64,000 nt of DNA from assembly GCA_949358305.1 (NCBI GenBank), contig OX442315.1:32390427-32454426 (forward strand), given 5' to 3'. The position numbers and the translations under genes are program-made. Of this stretch, positions 19,210 through 32,800 are shown piece by piece; within the stretch, counting starts at the first letter, position 1, and the number at the start of each line of letters is the position of its first letter. Under the pieces are notes generated by a model, which had not been told where the DNA came from, ran no database searches, and was given only the letters and a program-made list of their open reading frames with translations. The stretch comes from Strigamia acuminata (Eukaryota; Arthropoda; Chilopoda; Geophilomorpha; Linotaeniidae).

Positions 19210-20990
19210 TCACTCAGCAACTTCCTCCTTTACTTCACTTAGGCCATTCTTAACACTTTTACACTTTTCAAAGTGCGATAAACTACGGCAATGATTAGAA
19301 GCTCGATCAATACTGTTAAAATATTTTTTGCAAAGCTTACAAAAATATCCAGTAAATTGAACCATGAAGCCTTTCCCAACAACCACATTCGGATCCCACG
19401 TCATTTCACATTCTTCGTCATCAACATTGTCATTATCAACATTGTCAACTTCCACAATGTCGTCGTCCTAAATAAATAATAAAATTAAAAAAAAAATTAA
19501 AAAAAAAAATTAAAGAATTTTCATAAATTTGAACGTACACTTCTTTCGTCATTTTCCTTTTCTTCGGTTTTGACGACCACATCAATCCGTTCAGACGACA
19601 CTTCCGATCTCTCGGTTTCCATATTTTCAATTTCAACCGGTTTTTCCTTCTTCACAGCCTTCCTCAACCCCAGTTTTATGAGATGATTATTGCTTGAATT
19701 GTGCGTCTTAAAATTCTATCAAAATTAACAAATTAATTAATTTTTAACCAAAAAATTCATTAATTATTTTCTTTACCTTTTCACTCGTGCAATAAACGTT
19801 ACATACAGCGCAATACACGGGTTTAACTTTAACTTCCACAACGTCGTCTGCATTCTCTGTGCTCGCGATTTTGTGCTCACAATTTACGCCATTTTTGTCC
19901 GAAACTATCTCGACGCCTAAACTATCCTCACTCGAGTCAGAAATTAAAATTTCCTTATCGTTAGTTTTTGGCTCAGGTTCACTTTCAGTGCTCGCATACG
20001 TCTGATCAAGGATTATAAACTCGTCATTAATGCCCGGAAAAGCCTTACTAATCGCTTTCATAGCGCTATTCGGCTTTAGAGCAAAATCAGCTAATACGAA
20101 ATCGAATCTTGAACTAATAACCTTTTTCGGAGTCGAAATCTGTGCCTTAGTAAACTTCTTTTTGACGAAATTTTTCTTGAAAGGAAAACTCTTTTTGCCT
20201 TTACTCTTAAAAAAATAATAATAAAAAAATAATTAAATTTTTTCATCACTTCTAAAATTACTTTCATAAATACTTTAAATGGCTGCGTTTTCACTTGGCG
20301 CCATGCTTTATTATTATGCTCGTGTACATGTCCTCTCCTTGGTGCATTTCCACGCACAGTAATCTGGATGTCATTTTCGAACGAAAGCCAGTTGCTATTC
20401 GAACCACTTCTTTCAGCATACACGTCTTCGCTGAAGTATGAATTCTCCTCATTGTGTCTCTCATTCTCCACTTCGTAATTCCCGTCTCTCTCATTCTCCA
20501 CCTCGTCATCGCAGAAACTGTTGTAACTTCTCTGCTCCTGGTAAAACACTTTTCTGTCATTATCGAACCGGGAATGGAAATAATTGTTATTTGGCTCAAA
20601 TTCTCGTTGTGCGCCGAATCTTTCATTACTATCGCCAAACCTCTAAAATTAACAAAAAAAATTAACCAAAGATTAAAAAATAGACAAAACTTTTTAATTT
20701 ATGCGTACATTATCTCTTCCACGTTGATTATAATTCGTTCCCCGGCGAAGATTCATATTTCGTTGGTCAAAAATAGGGTTGGGGGAATATCCCGGAGAAT
20801 GTGGATAATATCCACTTTCTGAGATTGGGGACTCATTATGCCAACTCTCATTCATCATTCTTGGTCCCCGCCATTCATTGTTGTTTCTGACATTTGGCGA
20901 GTGAGCATAATTCGGGGTTCCTTGACCGTTAAACCATGTTCCGGCGTTGTTGGCCCTATATTTCCCCCTAGTATACCGATTTGGAGCCAT
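19210..20990 (-). CDS. Matrin/U1-type zinc-finger protein, paralogue D
   Basis: Five exons in phase: 20709-20990, 20262-20642, 19777-20205, 19539-19715 and 19210-19467 (508 residues). The start MAPNRYTRGKY follows an acceptor closely, so the first exon is probably noncoding. The N-terminal exon is rich in Asn, Gly, Arg and Tyr (RGRDN, RRGTNY), like RNA-binding low-complexity segments. The third exon is acidic. A U1-type finger, VYCAVC...FKTHNSSNNH, spans the 19777/19715 junction. The C-terminal matrin-type finger reads YFCKLCKKYFNSIDRASNHC then RSLSH. D lacks the two middle fingers of B and has no minisatellite. It may be the least rearranged member of the cluster. Confidence 0.78.
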
Positions 20991-21462
20991 TTTAATACTC
21001 TAAAACAAAATTAATAAACATATTATCATTACAATTAAACATTTTAATTCACAAAAACTCATTTTAGTTCTTACTATGTGCTCTGAGCTCTTTCAACAAT
21101 GCGAGTACTATAATCAGTACGCTGACCGTCACTTTCAGCATGTAGCCTTGAACTGGTCCGATAACGGTAAAAAAAAACGCTGTTGTACGGGAAAATAATT
21201 CTAAAAATAAGGCATTTTAACACCAGATGGCGACGGTTTCGCGGCCTAATATTTTTTTTTTACTTCCGTCTTCGCAAACATTCAAATTTCAAAAACGTTT
21301 CCGTCCACAATGCCTACAAAAAGGACGAAATCTCTTCACCAAGTAAGAAATTAAACAATAAAAGTTCAAATTAATATATTTCATACAAAATAATTTTAAA
21401 AAATTTGCAAAAATTTCACTTTAGGAGAAAATATTTGAACTCTGCGTCAGTTAAAATCAATC
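20991..21462. promoter_or_regulatory. Divergent promoter region, gene D / SAPCD2-like gene
   Basis: The two genes diverge here. A short reading frame from an ATG at about 21310 runs 11 codons to a gtaag donor. After splicing to the acceptor at about 21423 it meets a stop before the main ATG at 21463. That would make it an upstream ORF of the SAPCD2-like transcript. Confidence 0.4.
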
Positions 21463-23180
21463 ATGACATCGCTTCATGTAAAATCTCCTTTGGACGACTT
21501 GCCGAAACAATTCGTAGCCGCCATGAGGACATTATTCGACATAATGGACGACAAGAAGACGGGATTTGTAAAATTCGCCGAAATTCAAAACCGGTGGCAA
21601 GAGGATGGCATTAAAGGGCTGCCGAAAGGAGTAATCGAAAGTCTGCGCAAAGTCACGCCACAAAACGGACTGCTAAGCTTCGAAAGATTTTGCGCCGGGC
21701 TTAAAATCTGTCTGTTGAGGAACAGAAGTGAGAGCATGCACGTATTTGCAACGTCAAATATGAATCCAGACACCAATATCCGTCCATCCGAAGTAAACAT
21801 TGTAAAACCGACGATTTTTCTCCCTGAAAAGCCTCAATTCATCAACCCACGACCGCAATCCGTCCCTGCAGATCGCCTGATGAGCGAAAGAACACTCGCC
21901 AAATCCTTGACCACACGTCAGAACAGTGTGAGCAATTTTTCTGATACTCAAAGACCAAGCGCAGCAATGGCGCACTCGCGGACGACCAGCATGCCCCAAC
22001 TTGGGGATAAATCAGCGCGACAACTGAGTAACAAAATGGAGACTAGAGATGCGGAGAAAATGTTACGATCGAAGTCAAAACCGAATATAAATGAAGGAAT
22101 CTCGAGTAGACCGTCGCATTCGGACATAATGACAACTCTGCACAATTGGCACATGAATTTAAGAGCTAATTCGGAGGCGAAATTGAAAATTTCGAATGTT
22201 CGCCCACCCGCCGATGGTAAAGCGGTTGCGAAAGATTTTTATGGTGGTTCAGTTAGCGATGGTAAATAGAAAAATATAATTTTAGAAATTTATTGAAAAA
22301 AATGTTGAATTTTTTTAGGTGATGTTGCGAATTCGGCCACGCAAGAAAATCGTAATAACACGAGGAAAGGAGGAATGAATTCTCGTAGGAGGGAACCGCG
22401 TCGCCACACATTAGCCAGTGGAATTGATTACAACATGGTATTGTGAATTTTGTTGAATAAAATTTTTTTTTTTTTATATATTTTTTATTAATTTTGTTTT
22501 TAGCTTAAACGAATGAAGCAATTGGAACAGGAGAAAGATGTTTTGCTCCAAGGATTGGAGGCCGTTGATAAAGCTCACGATTGGTATTTACGACAAATTG
22601 GTTCCGTTCAGGATAAAATGCAGAGTATTGGAACGAGCACTGCGCCAGTGGTTGGAATTTTATTTAATATTTTTTTTTTTAAGTAAATAAAATTAATTTA
22701 ATTTTTTTTTTTAAATTCAGGAATATTCGACCGAAGCTCACCAAGAGAAACTTAATTTCCAAATGGCTCGAATTTTCGAAGTAAATCAACATTTGTCAGC
22801 ATTAGTTGAAAGTTCCGAACGGGTATTGAAAGAAAAACATTTTTTAATTCTTCAATTTTATAGTTTTGGATTTTTCTCGTTAGGGATTTCCATTGCACAT
22901 GAATCTTGCCATTCAGCCATTACCGTTGCAGTTGAAACGTAACCAGGATGATAATACAGTGAGACGGCTCCGCGAGCAGAATCATTTATTAACTGAAGTA
23001 AATCAATATTGAAATACTTTTATTATTCATTAATTTTGTTTTTTTGTGCTAATTTAGGAAGTTGGACAGAAGAGCGAACGAATAACGCAACTAGAGAGAG
23101 AAAAATCAGCACTCATAAGGGAATTATTCCAAGCTCGAACTCAGCATCGACGAGATGTCAATGACACGACTTTCCTTTAA
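21463..23180 (+). CDS. Suppressor APC domain-containing protein (SAPCD2-like)
   Basis: Six exons: 21463-22261, 22319-22437, 22504-22650, 22721-22822, 22884-22997 and 23058-23180 (467 residues). Residues ~10-90 match the N-terminal domain of SAPCD2/p42.3: LPKQFVAAMRTLFDIMDDKK, then FAEIQNRW, LPKGVIESLRKVTP and FERFCAGLK. The centre is Ser/Pro/Arg-rich and probably disordered. The C-terminal third is coiled coil (LKRMKQLEQEKDVLLQGLEA, then REQNHLLTEEV and QLEREKSALIRELF). In vertebrates SAPCD2 acts at the cell cortex in spindle orientation and polarity; the same role here is inferred. The third donor is the weak GTTGGA. Its 3' end converges on the palmitoyltransferase gene. Confidence 0.8.
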
Positions 23181-23439
23181 TATCTCCGATACTTTGTGCC
23201 TGAAAACATGTTTTTTGACCTGTTATCGAGCATTTTTTTTTTTATATTAATTTTTTTTTTACATATTTTTGTATCATACTAACAGTTGTATACAATTAAT
23301 AATCAAACTACGGTATACCATTTGAAAATATTTTAATTTTATTTTTTTAATATAAAAAAAAAAATATAAATTGTAATTTGCACAAATTGTGACGACTTTT
23401 TAATAATAATTAATAAAGTGTAATATTTTGCTGAAATAT

Positions 23440-24364
23440 TTACATATTGACTGAAATATCAAAACGAGTACCATCGCCTCGTAATTGAGACCGCGCATTA
23501 AACCACATCAAAGTGTGGAGCCAATTGGGACCAAAGACCTTACTGATATTATCTTTCCTCAGTTTGGACTTGTATTTGAAAACCTTATACATCTTTTCGC
23601 TTTTTGTTTGCCCATTCACGATTAAATTCCAGTGATACAACATTAGAGACGTCAAGTACAGCGATGAGTGAAGAAACATGACGGACATGACTAAAACGCC
23701 GAGTAATTTCGTATCGATTTTGCCAAACATCCAAAACAAAATTGGAAAAATATGATAAAATAAAGTGTAGAACTCAGTGGCCGAGAACCATTGCCAGATG
23801 TATCCGACGAAATAATTGAGGAATGCCGAATAAATCGCTCCGATCCACAAGTGCGTGAGAAAAGCCATGTAATAGCGGTAATTGTAAAAGCCTAAAAAAA
23901 TGAAAGAAAATTCATTAATTCACCTCAAATAAATTTTAATTATTCAATAATCCATTACCGACGCAGCAAGCGGTGAAAACACAATGGTGTTCACGTTTTA
24001 AAATGCATATTTTGCACACATGGCAGTGAAATGAACGTGGTGGTGCATTGGCCTCACAAATAGAACAAAATCTCCATCCGGGTTGTTGAGTCTTCGCTGT
24101 GTTTTCGATTATTGTCAAAATACTCGTGTCGGTTATGATTAGATAGATGAAATTCCCTATGACATTCGTTGCAATGTAGAGTATAAACAGCAAATTGAGG
24201 TAATAAAGTGCCGGATGTTCGGCCGAGTACGGTATGAGTACAAAAAGATCGTAATATAAGCCGGATAAACTGGACGTGATCAATATCAACACCGCCACTA
24301 AATCGAAGAAATTCTTGGGAAATAATTTGATCCGTCTGCGACTGCTGACTTTAAATGCAAACAT
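23440..24364 (-). CDS. DHHC-family protein palmitoyltransferase with an EHHC core
   Basis: Two coding exons, 23959-24364 and 23440-23891 (285 residues), after a 5' untranslated exon spliced just upstream of the ATG. Hydrophobic segments flank a cysteine-rich domain: FCSICEANAPPRSFHCHVC, then KICILKREHHCVFTACCVG, then FYNYRYY. The spacing is that of DHHC S-acyltransferases, which attach palmitate to cysteines of membrane proteins at Golgi or plasma membrane. The catalytic tetrapeptide reads E-H-H-C, with Asp replaced by Glu. The His-Cys pair is intact, so activity is possible but uncertain. It resembles the small four-helix forms such as ZDHHC24. The C-terminus carries no recognised motif. Confidence 0.88.
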
Positions 24365-24749
24365 CGTTGTAACATTCTGCAAAAAGAAAATTATTTTCAA
24401 TTAATTTTTTCATTTTCAGTTGTGAATTAAGAGTTTTAATACCACACCTATATTTAGATACTCCCTTCGATATCTTATCAAATAGTTCAAAAAGCTACCA
24501 CTATGCGGTCAATTGGCGCAAGATCTTGATACTGGCGCCTCCAACCACGGGTCAGACAAGTTCCTCCGCCCGTGCTTAATTAATTCCGAAGAACTGGAAA
24601 CTTACGAAGAACAAGAAAAAAAAGCCAGTGCAGGTGAGAAAATCATCCACGTTTTTCGGAGAAAATTAAAGAATGACCGTTTTTGATTGACATTTAGGTT
24701 CGCTCGCAGTCGAAGTAAATCTCTGAAGGTCAAGAAAAGAGTCGCTAAA
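24365..24749. promoter_or_regulatory. Divergent promoter and 5' untranslated exons
   Basis: The palmitoyltransferase (minus) and the SP/TP-rich gene (plus) diverge here. On the plus strand a noncoding exon ends at gtgcag|gtgaga near 24634 and rejoins at an acceptor near 24698, upstream of the ATG. A stop lies in frame upstream, so the first usable start is 24750. Confidence 0.5.
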
Positions 24750-26491
24750 ATGCCTTTGAATCGTAAACGACGTAAACAAAACGAAGACAATAAGGAGAAC
24801 AGTCCTCAAATCAACACAATCGCTCTTAAATCAGAAAAAAGTCACCGCAAACGACGTGTTTCGGTCGGATACAAAAACAAACAATCCAGCGGTGCAAAAT
24901 CGAAAGCTAGACCAGTCCAAGAAATAAGCCAAGAATTATCGCCAGTGATCGTGGCGAGAAACGGAAAAGTTGAGGACATGATCCGAGTCGATATTGTTGA
25001 TAAATCACCGTTAAATCACCGCCCGGAAGCGAGAGAAGTGGATTCTGATTTGTCTTTGTGGAATGCCGTGAAGAAACCAGAAATGTAAGACCAAAAAATT
25101 CAAATTTCCCGGTTTTTTCCATCTCAAAAATAACATTTATTTGCTCTTATTCAGTATCAAGATCGCGTCGCCAGCAATTCGGGTGCACAATTCGCCGGAA
25201 ATGGTCGCATTGCCCATCGACACGACTCCGGAGAGCTTCAAACGTCAACCCGCATTAGTGACGTCGCCAGCTTACATGCACAATTCACCCAAGCTCAGTC
25301 AGAATAGCACTTCTTGCGCAACCGTGGTGCCACTGGACATCGTGGTTCCAGCCGGACGCATCATGTGGCAGCCCAGAAACCTGACGGTTCTGACGCACAG
25401 AGTCAAAGACCCCAAACTAAACGTTGACCCTCCGAAACCACCAACGCCGCGACGCTCCACCATCCACAAAGCGGTCGTCACTCGAGAGTTATTGAAGAAA
25501 TTCTTACGGGTTCGCGGGGTGCAATCATCGCCCGCGAGAAAAGCATTCACCGAGAGTTACGCCAATGGTTCCAACACGCCGGAATCGGCCGATTCCACTC
25601 CGGTGAATCGTCGCGGATTCTTCTCGCCGTTGAGCGCCGAAACCGATTTATCGGTCGATAATCCGCGCGTTACGAGTATTCAATCGGATTACTCTGAGGT
25701 GAGGGAAATGAAGAACAAGATGACCGCGGAGGACGAAGATGAACCTGAAGACGACGAATTTCTGGACGTATTTGCGGTCCCGGAGCCGAATATGACGATG
25801 AGGAGACGTCGTTGCCCGGTGACGACAAACAGAGGCATGAACGAAGTCCCGCACGAGTTGAGCACGATAACCGAGTCCGATACTTCGCACAGTTGGTGCG
25901 CGCTCCCGGCGATGTTCACTCCGAGTCCGTTAATTGCCAGGACATTGTCGTACGGGGATATGGTCGGACCGAGCATTTCAGAAGAGCCGCAAATATCGTT
26001 CCTGGAGTCGGAGACGTTCTTTCAGGATCTGTCGCCAGCTAGAAATCAATTTACGCCATTCAGCCTAATGTTACAGAAATGTAGACAAATGTTTAGTTTT
26101 AAAGGACCGGACCCGATTTCTCCGTCGAATGTGTCGTTAAGCGACTCGTTGTTGTCGTTTCAGCGGCACGAATTGAGTGCGTGGAGCGACATCGAGGCAA
26201 ATTGTACGTTATGTCAGAATGTTAGCCTATAAATCTGTCAAAGTTTTTCTTGTTTCAACTTGTTTTATATTTTAGTTTCTGATGAAGACTACGAAGATGA
26301 TGATTTGAAGGAGGAAGGATATGTTTCTGAACCTGGAGCATCTGCTATGGGAGACAAGGCATTGAAATTGCAGTTTTATATTTTAAAATTGTATTTTTAA
26401 AATTGTTTTTTCTGTTTTATAGGAAGTTATGTCTCCGATGCGAATTAGGCGCACAAATTCGTTGTCTCAAACAGAATTGTTCGAAGAATAG
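24750..26491 (+). CDS. Uncharacterised SP/TP-rich, probably nuclear protein
   Basis: Four coding exons, 24750-25084, 25155-26203, 26276-26358 and 26423-26491, give 511 residues. I do not recognise the family. The N-terminus is strongly basic with a nuclear-localisation-like run (NRKRRKQNEDNKENSPQ). Many proline-directed sites (NSPE, TTPES, TSPAY, PPTPRR, QSSPARK, FFSPL, TPSPL, DLSPAR) suggest CDK-type phosphorylation. Two acidic patches occur (EDEDEPEDDEF and the fourth exon). The C-terminus is PMRIRRTNSLSQTELFEE. This composition recalls cell-cycle regulators, but that is only an impression. The last intron needs a GC donor (aag|gcattg); read through instead, the frame would stop 14 codons later without the basic C-terminus. 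Confidence 0.7.
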
Positions 26492-26810
26492 CCCTATTAT
26501 ATTGTTTAGTAACGCTTATATTATTTTCTGTATTAAAAATTAATAATTTATTTTTTCAAGTTGCGAGTTGTGTTGTATTTTATTTATAATTTTAAAAATA
26601 TATTAAAAAATATATTTCTCATTCGTCCAAGGGAAAATCAAACTCCCGGCTTTGCTCACAAGTCACAATGATGTCATTACCTTTAGTAAGCTGCACTGTC
26701 ATTGGTTGGTTTTAGCGGGAATGTGTGGAGCGCGCCTATGGTCTTCCCCTATGCAGAACTAGGATTTTGATCTTGACTCCTGGAACTGCAGTGGATCAAA
26801 AATTAAAAAG
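26492..26810. other. Spacer before Nup188
   Basis: This 319-bp spacer holds the 3' end of the SP/TP-rich gene and the Nup188 promoter. The 5' leader reads aaaattaaaaag before the ATG at 26811. No other feature is recognised. Confidence 0.4.
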
Positions 26811-29800
26811 ATGGCGGGAGGTAGCAGGTAAAGTTTTGAATTTTTAAAGGAGTTATATCGATAAAATTTTGATGATAATACGGTCATATTGATTTTTTTG
26901 TGTGGATATTACTCACTAATGGTTTTTTTGTGTTTGTTTTTAGATCAAACAAAGAATTATGGGTGCTCATATCAGGTGTTTCGGTATTGAAATCTCAGGT
27001 AAAATTTATTCATTTCTTTATTTACTGTATTTTTCATTCAAACGAATTTAATGTTATTTTAATATTTTTCCAGGAATTAGTCGGCTCGGAATTGGAGAAA
27101 AATTCGGCGAAATTATTAGATGGGATTTTGCATTATAGGAAACGGAGGCATCAACTTCTCATTTTTATCTTAAAAATTGGTCATATTATTAAATAAATTA
27201 ATTTTTTTGCCTACAGTGCTGATTCGGCTAAGACCTTAACGAACGACAAAAGCATAGATGTCGCCCAAGTCGAATTCATTCAGAAATTGAGCAAGTTTTT
27301 CGACTTAGATGAACTTCAGTCGTATGAAATATTTTGCTCGTACCTTCTGTACGATTATAAGGGCTCTCAGAAGGGTTTATTGGTAAATTAAAAACGAAAT
27401 AAGTGTATTTAAAATGTATAAGTAATTTCTATTTCAGAGTATGTTGTCAAATGAAAGGCTGATGCACACATTAATGCTTCAGGTAACAATAAATCAAACA
27501 CTATTGCGAAATCTTATTAATTTTTTCTTAATTAGATATGGAATTACTATCGTTGTGAAAGGCTGTATTTATTGCTAAGCATGAAGCAAGTCATCAGTTA
27601 TTGGTTAGACGACAAACACCCATATCACGTATGTATTACAATAAGGATGTCAGAGAAAATTTCAAAATTTTGATCTTTTTTTAAGACCTTGTACGAGAAT
27701 TTCTTCGAGCATTTAAAACGAGATAATCCTCTAGCTATAATAGATAAAGTAGTCGAACAATTTGAAGCTGCATGTTCGATGACACTACCAGTTAAAGATG
27801 GATCATTGATGGTAATGTTTTAATTCGATGTTTTAAGCGGTCACTCGATTAATTTTTGTTTATATTTAATTCCAGACTGAAAGTCAGATTGTTAAATTGG
27901 CTGTATTCAATCTGAAGGAGCAGGTAAAATATTAAAATTCAATTTGTAAATGAATGATTGTGATTATTAATAAGAAATTATTACAGTGTGAATTACTACA
28001 AATTATTCTATTATATTACAAAGATATGGAATGTAAACCTGAGAAGTTTTATGAGATGTTGATGCTTTTTCAGGTATAAAATAACGAGAAATATCATTAT
28101 TATTATTTATTTTTTTATTTTAATGATTTTTTTTGTTTTTGTCTTTGTAGAAGTGTGGATTTGGAAGGCGGCAGAATTTGAAACACTTTGATGACGATTC
28201 GGCCAACACATTAATTAAAACGATTAAGTAAATAAATAAACAAAAATTTAACGAAAAGAAATTCTAAAAACAAGAATTAAATTTATTTTAGATTCTTAGA
28301 AGCGCTAATCATTCTCGAAACTATGGAATTAGAATGGTTAACAAAATGCAAAGCTGACAAGTAAATTTATTGTTATTAATAAAAACAATTAAATTAAACA
28401 TTTAAATTTTTTTTTAGTGACAATTCAAAACAATATCATTTATTCGGACAGAGTGAAACATGGAAGGTATAAAATAACATCTACAGTTCGCGCCCGGTAT
28501 CTGATGCTAAATTTGTACTGCGCATTCCATTCTGCGCAGATGATTTTCTAATTCCAGTTGTTATTCAGCAGTATTAAGCCTAATATTAGGTTTATTTAAT
28601 AATGCTAAAATCAAGTAAATACTCCGTAAACAACAATAAACTCATCATTAAAAGTAATTTCAGCATTATTAGGCCTAATAATAGGCTTAATACTGTTAAA
28701 TAACAACTGAATTAGAAAATCGTCTGCGCAGAGTGGGATGCGCAGTACGAATTTAGCGTCAAGATATCTGGCGCGAACTGTAGGTGCATTTAAACGATTA
28801 TTTTACACTTATTTTACTCGTCTGAATGCACCAACCATAAAATTGGAATTACCAATAATAATAATAAAAATATTTCGTAAACAGAATATTGATCAGGCGA
28901 TATGTTCAGTCACTCCTTCCGTCGAACAGAGCCCAGTGATCCTGGCTTGGATGGTTGTTCGATACATAGTAATTCCTGACGTGGATCCGAACATCACTAG
29001 TCGACTGGGAAAAGTCGCAACCAAATACAATGTGTTTGAATACTTCAAAAAAATGTTAACTGCTCCGTTTTTTCGTACTGACTCGGTAATATTTCTTCAA
29101 AATAATGTCAAAAATGTCAAAAAATTGCAAATTTTTGTTTAGGTCGTGGCGAATTTGTCGCACACCGTCGTGTATGGGATTATAACGGCTTTGGTTTCAC
29201 TATTTGAGTTAGAAGCGCTTGGAAATGCAGAAGTAAGTGCATAAGTTACAAATTTTAATAAAAATTTACGAAATATTAATTATTTAGGTAATTTTTTCGA
29301 TCGCCGAATTGTTATTACGTAATCCTAACATTGTGCGCGATGTAATGGACAATTTGGAAGTCGGCGTTGGAATTTTACTACGTAACGCTATGGAATGGTT
29401 TCCGTTTAAATTTCATCCATTGCTCGGTTTGCTCAAATCGATCGCTTCGTCCGGCGAATATACCAATCAGGTGCTCGTTTTGATGCAAAGTCTAAATTTC
29501 TTTACTGAGAACATCGACGAAATTGAAAAATCAACCAAAATAGTCCCCGGTGGTGATGGAAATTGGAAATTAGCCAGCAATCACATGCCGTACAAATCAG
29601 GTTATTTCCCCCCGTTTATTTCCACTTTAATAATAAATAATAAGTTGAAAATTGTTACAGACACACTGATTATTAACGCTGGAATAAATGGGGTTATTAT
29701 TGATGAAGGTAAAAATATAATTCAATGGCAGACAAACGTAAACGGATGGCAGATTTGTCTGTGTGAAATTTATACATTGATGCAACAAATGTCACTCGGC

Positions 29801-32800
29801 ATAGGCAAGTGATTTAAAATCGAGCTGAAATGTATGTGACTAAACTTTATATTTTATATTTTTATATTTTTCGCAGGACATATTTCTGAAGCAATACTGA
29901 GGAAAATTCTCGATGTGGCGAGTTTGGTTAACGGTTTAGTCGCTTCCAGTTACAATATAGCCAAACAGTTACGCCATATTATCGATATGTTTCTCGCTTT
30001 GTTGCCGAGGTTGTAAATTAGTGTTTATTTTGAGTTAAATGCATTTAGGATTTATTTTTTTATTTTATTTTTATAGATTTTGTACTTTGATTACTCCGCC
30101 AACTGAATTAATCGCAAAATGTATCGATATTTTTGCGTGCATTGCTGAAGAAAGTGCTATTGACGTATGGAAATGTTTATCCCAAGCGGGGTTTTTGCCG
30201 TTTATGACAAAAATTAGTTCGGATATTGCCAAATTGTCTAGGTTTGTTAGAATAAATTTGTGTTTTGTAAAACGATATAATGTTTTTATTTTTATTTTAA
30301 AAATGCAGTGGTATTGATATGAATGTGGGAACCATCGGAAGTTTAATAGCGGCTCAAGAATGCGTTACAGGGAATTATCACCTGACTTTGGCGTTTATAA
30401 ATTTGATGAATAAATCTGTCGACGTAAATTGTAATTATGTTATATATTAATTTTGTATTGATTTTATAATAATTGTAGATTATGTCTGAAGAAGATGACA
30501 CCAATTTTTTAGCCAGCGAATTGTTTCTTCTGAACGAGATTTTTCCTTTTTATCATAAGTGGCGGTACAGGAATTTAGAAGACCGAGAAATGATTGGAAA
30601 GGGATGTTTGAATGTCATCCATAAACTTATGTGCTTGCCAATTTTTACAGACACAAAAAGGTATTTAATAAATTAATTAAATGAATTGGTAATTTATAAA
30701 ACGAATTTTTTTTTTCTTTTTTTAGAACATTTGCGCAGAAAATGTGTATTTACACTTTGCTTTACGGCACGCCAGGACAAGCGTTATTGTTAATCGTCGG
30801 AACTGGCGAAGAAAACATCCAAGCAGCATTAGAGCAGCAGACTAGGTAAAATTAGATGTAACAAATACTTATTATTTTATGATAAATAATAAAATTTGAA
30901 TAATTGCAGTTGGTTTGCGAGTACCAGCATGGATTTGATTGAACTAGTTCGTTTGGCATTGTCGGTTTTCAATCGTTTGCTTTTACTGAAACCGTGTTTA
31001 GCTCTTGAATCGAAGGACTTGTCACCGATCGAGCGAATATTATGTTCACCGCCATCGAATCGTGCCGAACCACACATCGTTCTCACAGTTGCCTATTACG
31101 GTTTTCACAGGTTTGATCCGAGATTAGCTACGCTTGCAATCCGTTTGCTGCGAAGATTCGCGAAGGAGTTATCTTTCTCTCTCTTGGCTTGTTTGGGAAA
31201 TGATTCCGAAGCGATTCGCGACACTTATTTGTGTCGTTTAGAAGCTGTCACCGAGGACGTTCGTTTGAAAATCGCGCTGATGGAGTTTTTAACTGCGTGT
31301 GTGGTGTGTCAACCTGGACTTTTAGAGATGTTTCTTAATATACCAAAGCCTGTCGATCAAGTAAGAAATAAGTTTGGTGGTCGAGCAGGGTTTTCAGTGC
31401 TAAAATTTGAGTTTTTGGAGTATAAAAAATGTACATTTTGATATAAAAATGTACATTTTGATATAAAAATGTACATTTTGATATAAAAATGTACATTTTG
31501 ATATAAAAATGTACATTTTGATATAAAAATGTACATTTTGATATAAAAATGTACATTTTGATATAAAAATGTACATTTTGATATAAAAATGTACATTTTG
31601 ATATAAAAATGTACATTTTGATATAAAAATGTACATTTTGATATAAAAATGTGAATTTTTAGATTCAAATGTACATTTTTAGGAGCAGTAATCAGTTTTT
31701 CAGTGCAAAAATGTTTGTTTTTTTAACTAAAATCATTTTTTTGTTTGTATTTAACCGTAATACTTTATTTATTTTGTAGGAAATCACTAAAGATCAGTCT
31801 AGTTGCCTACAATCAGTTGTAGAAATTTTAAAAGAACGCCATGAGGTAACGATTTCATTATTTAAACAAATAAAATAACACGAGCAATTTTAATGTTTTG
31901 TTTCAGGCGCTTCATTTTTGCCCAATTGAATTACACAGAGCTGCGGTAGAATTTTTGCACGCTTTGTGGGTTGGATGGCGCAATATTGCCATCTACGTAC
32001 TGAAAAAGAAGTAAGATATTTATTTTTAACGTTTTTAGCGTCTTAATTAATTTATTTATTAATTTATTTGCTGTTTCAGTTCTTCATTTTGGCGCTGGTT
32101 GTGCGATCCTTTATTTGAGGAGTGCAAAACGGGGAAAAACACACAAATTGCTGCATACGTTTTCAAAATTTTAGCTTTGGAATTCCATTACAGTAGTTTA
32201 ACGTTCAGGTATTAAAGAAAAATAAGAATTTATTTGGATTTTTAAATTTTTATGATTATTTTTAGTTCTAGCGATGCGGGTTTGGGAGCTGTAATGAAAA
32301 AACTGTGCACAGGAACGTGTCTTTCCTACTGGTCTAAAGTAAAAAGAAATTTTTTAAATATTTCAATTTGTGCAACGTTAAATTGAAATTAAATTCCAGA
32401 CTGTACAAGAAATTTTAGCAACGGCTGAACCAATGGAAACATCGGATTTGAATTCCAGTTTATGTCCGTTACCCGAACCACAGAGAGATGTAATGATGCT
32501 ATTGACGTCGTGGAGAGAATTCTTGGCTGTCGCTACTAAGGTTCGGCGTTATAACATTTAATTTATTAATTTTTAAATATTTTATTTTATTTTTTTAGGA
32601 TAAAACGTTGACTTTAACTCCAAATCAAAAAGTGTCGTTAATGGACGATTTATTACACAGTTTGTTAGAACAGGCATCAACTTTTTCTAATCCAAAATTC
32701 ATAAGTGCTTTAACACAATTGCTACTGCTGTTGTTGCATAATTGGAAAAGGTGTTTATTTTTCTACATTATTTTCAAATTTTAATTTATTTTTTAATTTT

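Noticed and set aside
31335-31668. Three overlapping open frames on the minus strand rich in Tyr, Ile and Phe
   Set aside because: They are readings of the 20-bp minisatellite in all three frames, inside a Nup188 intron.
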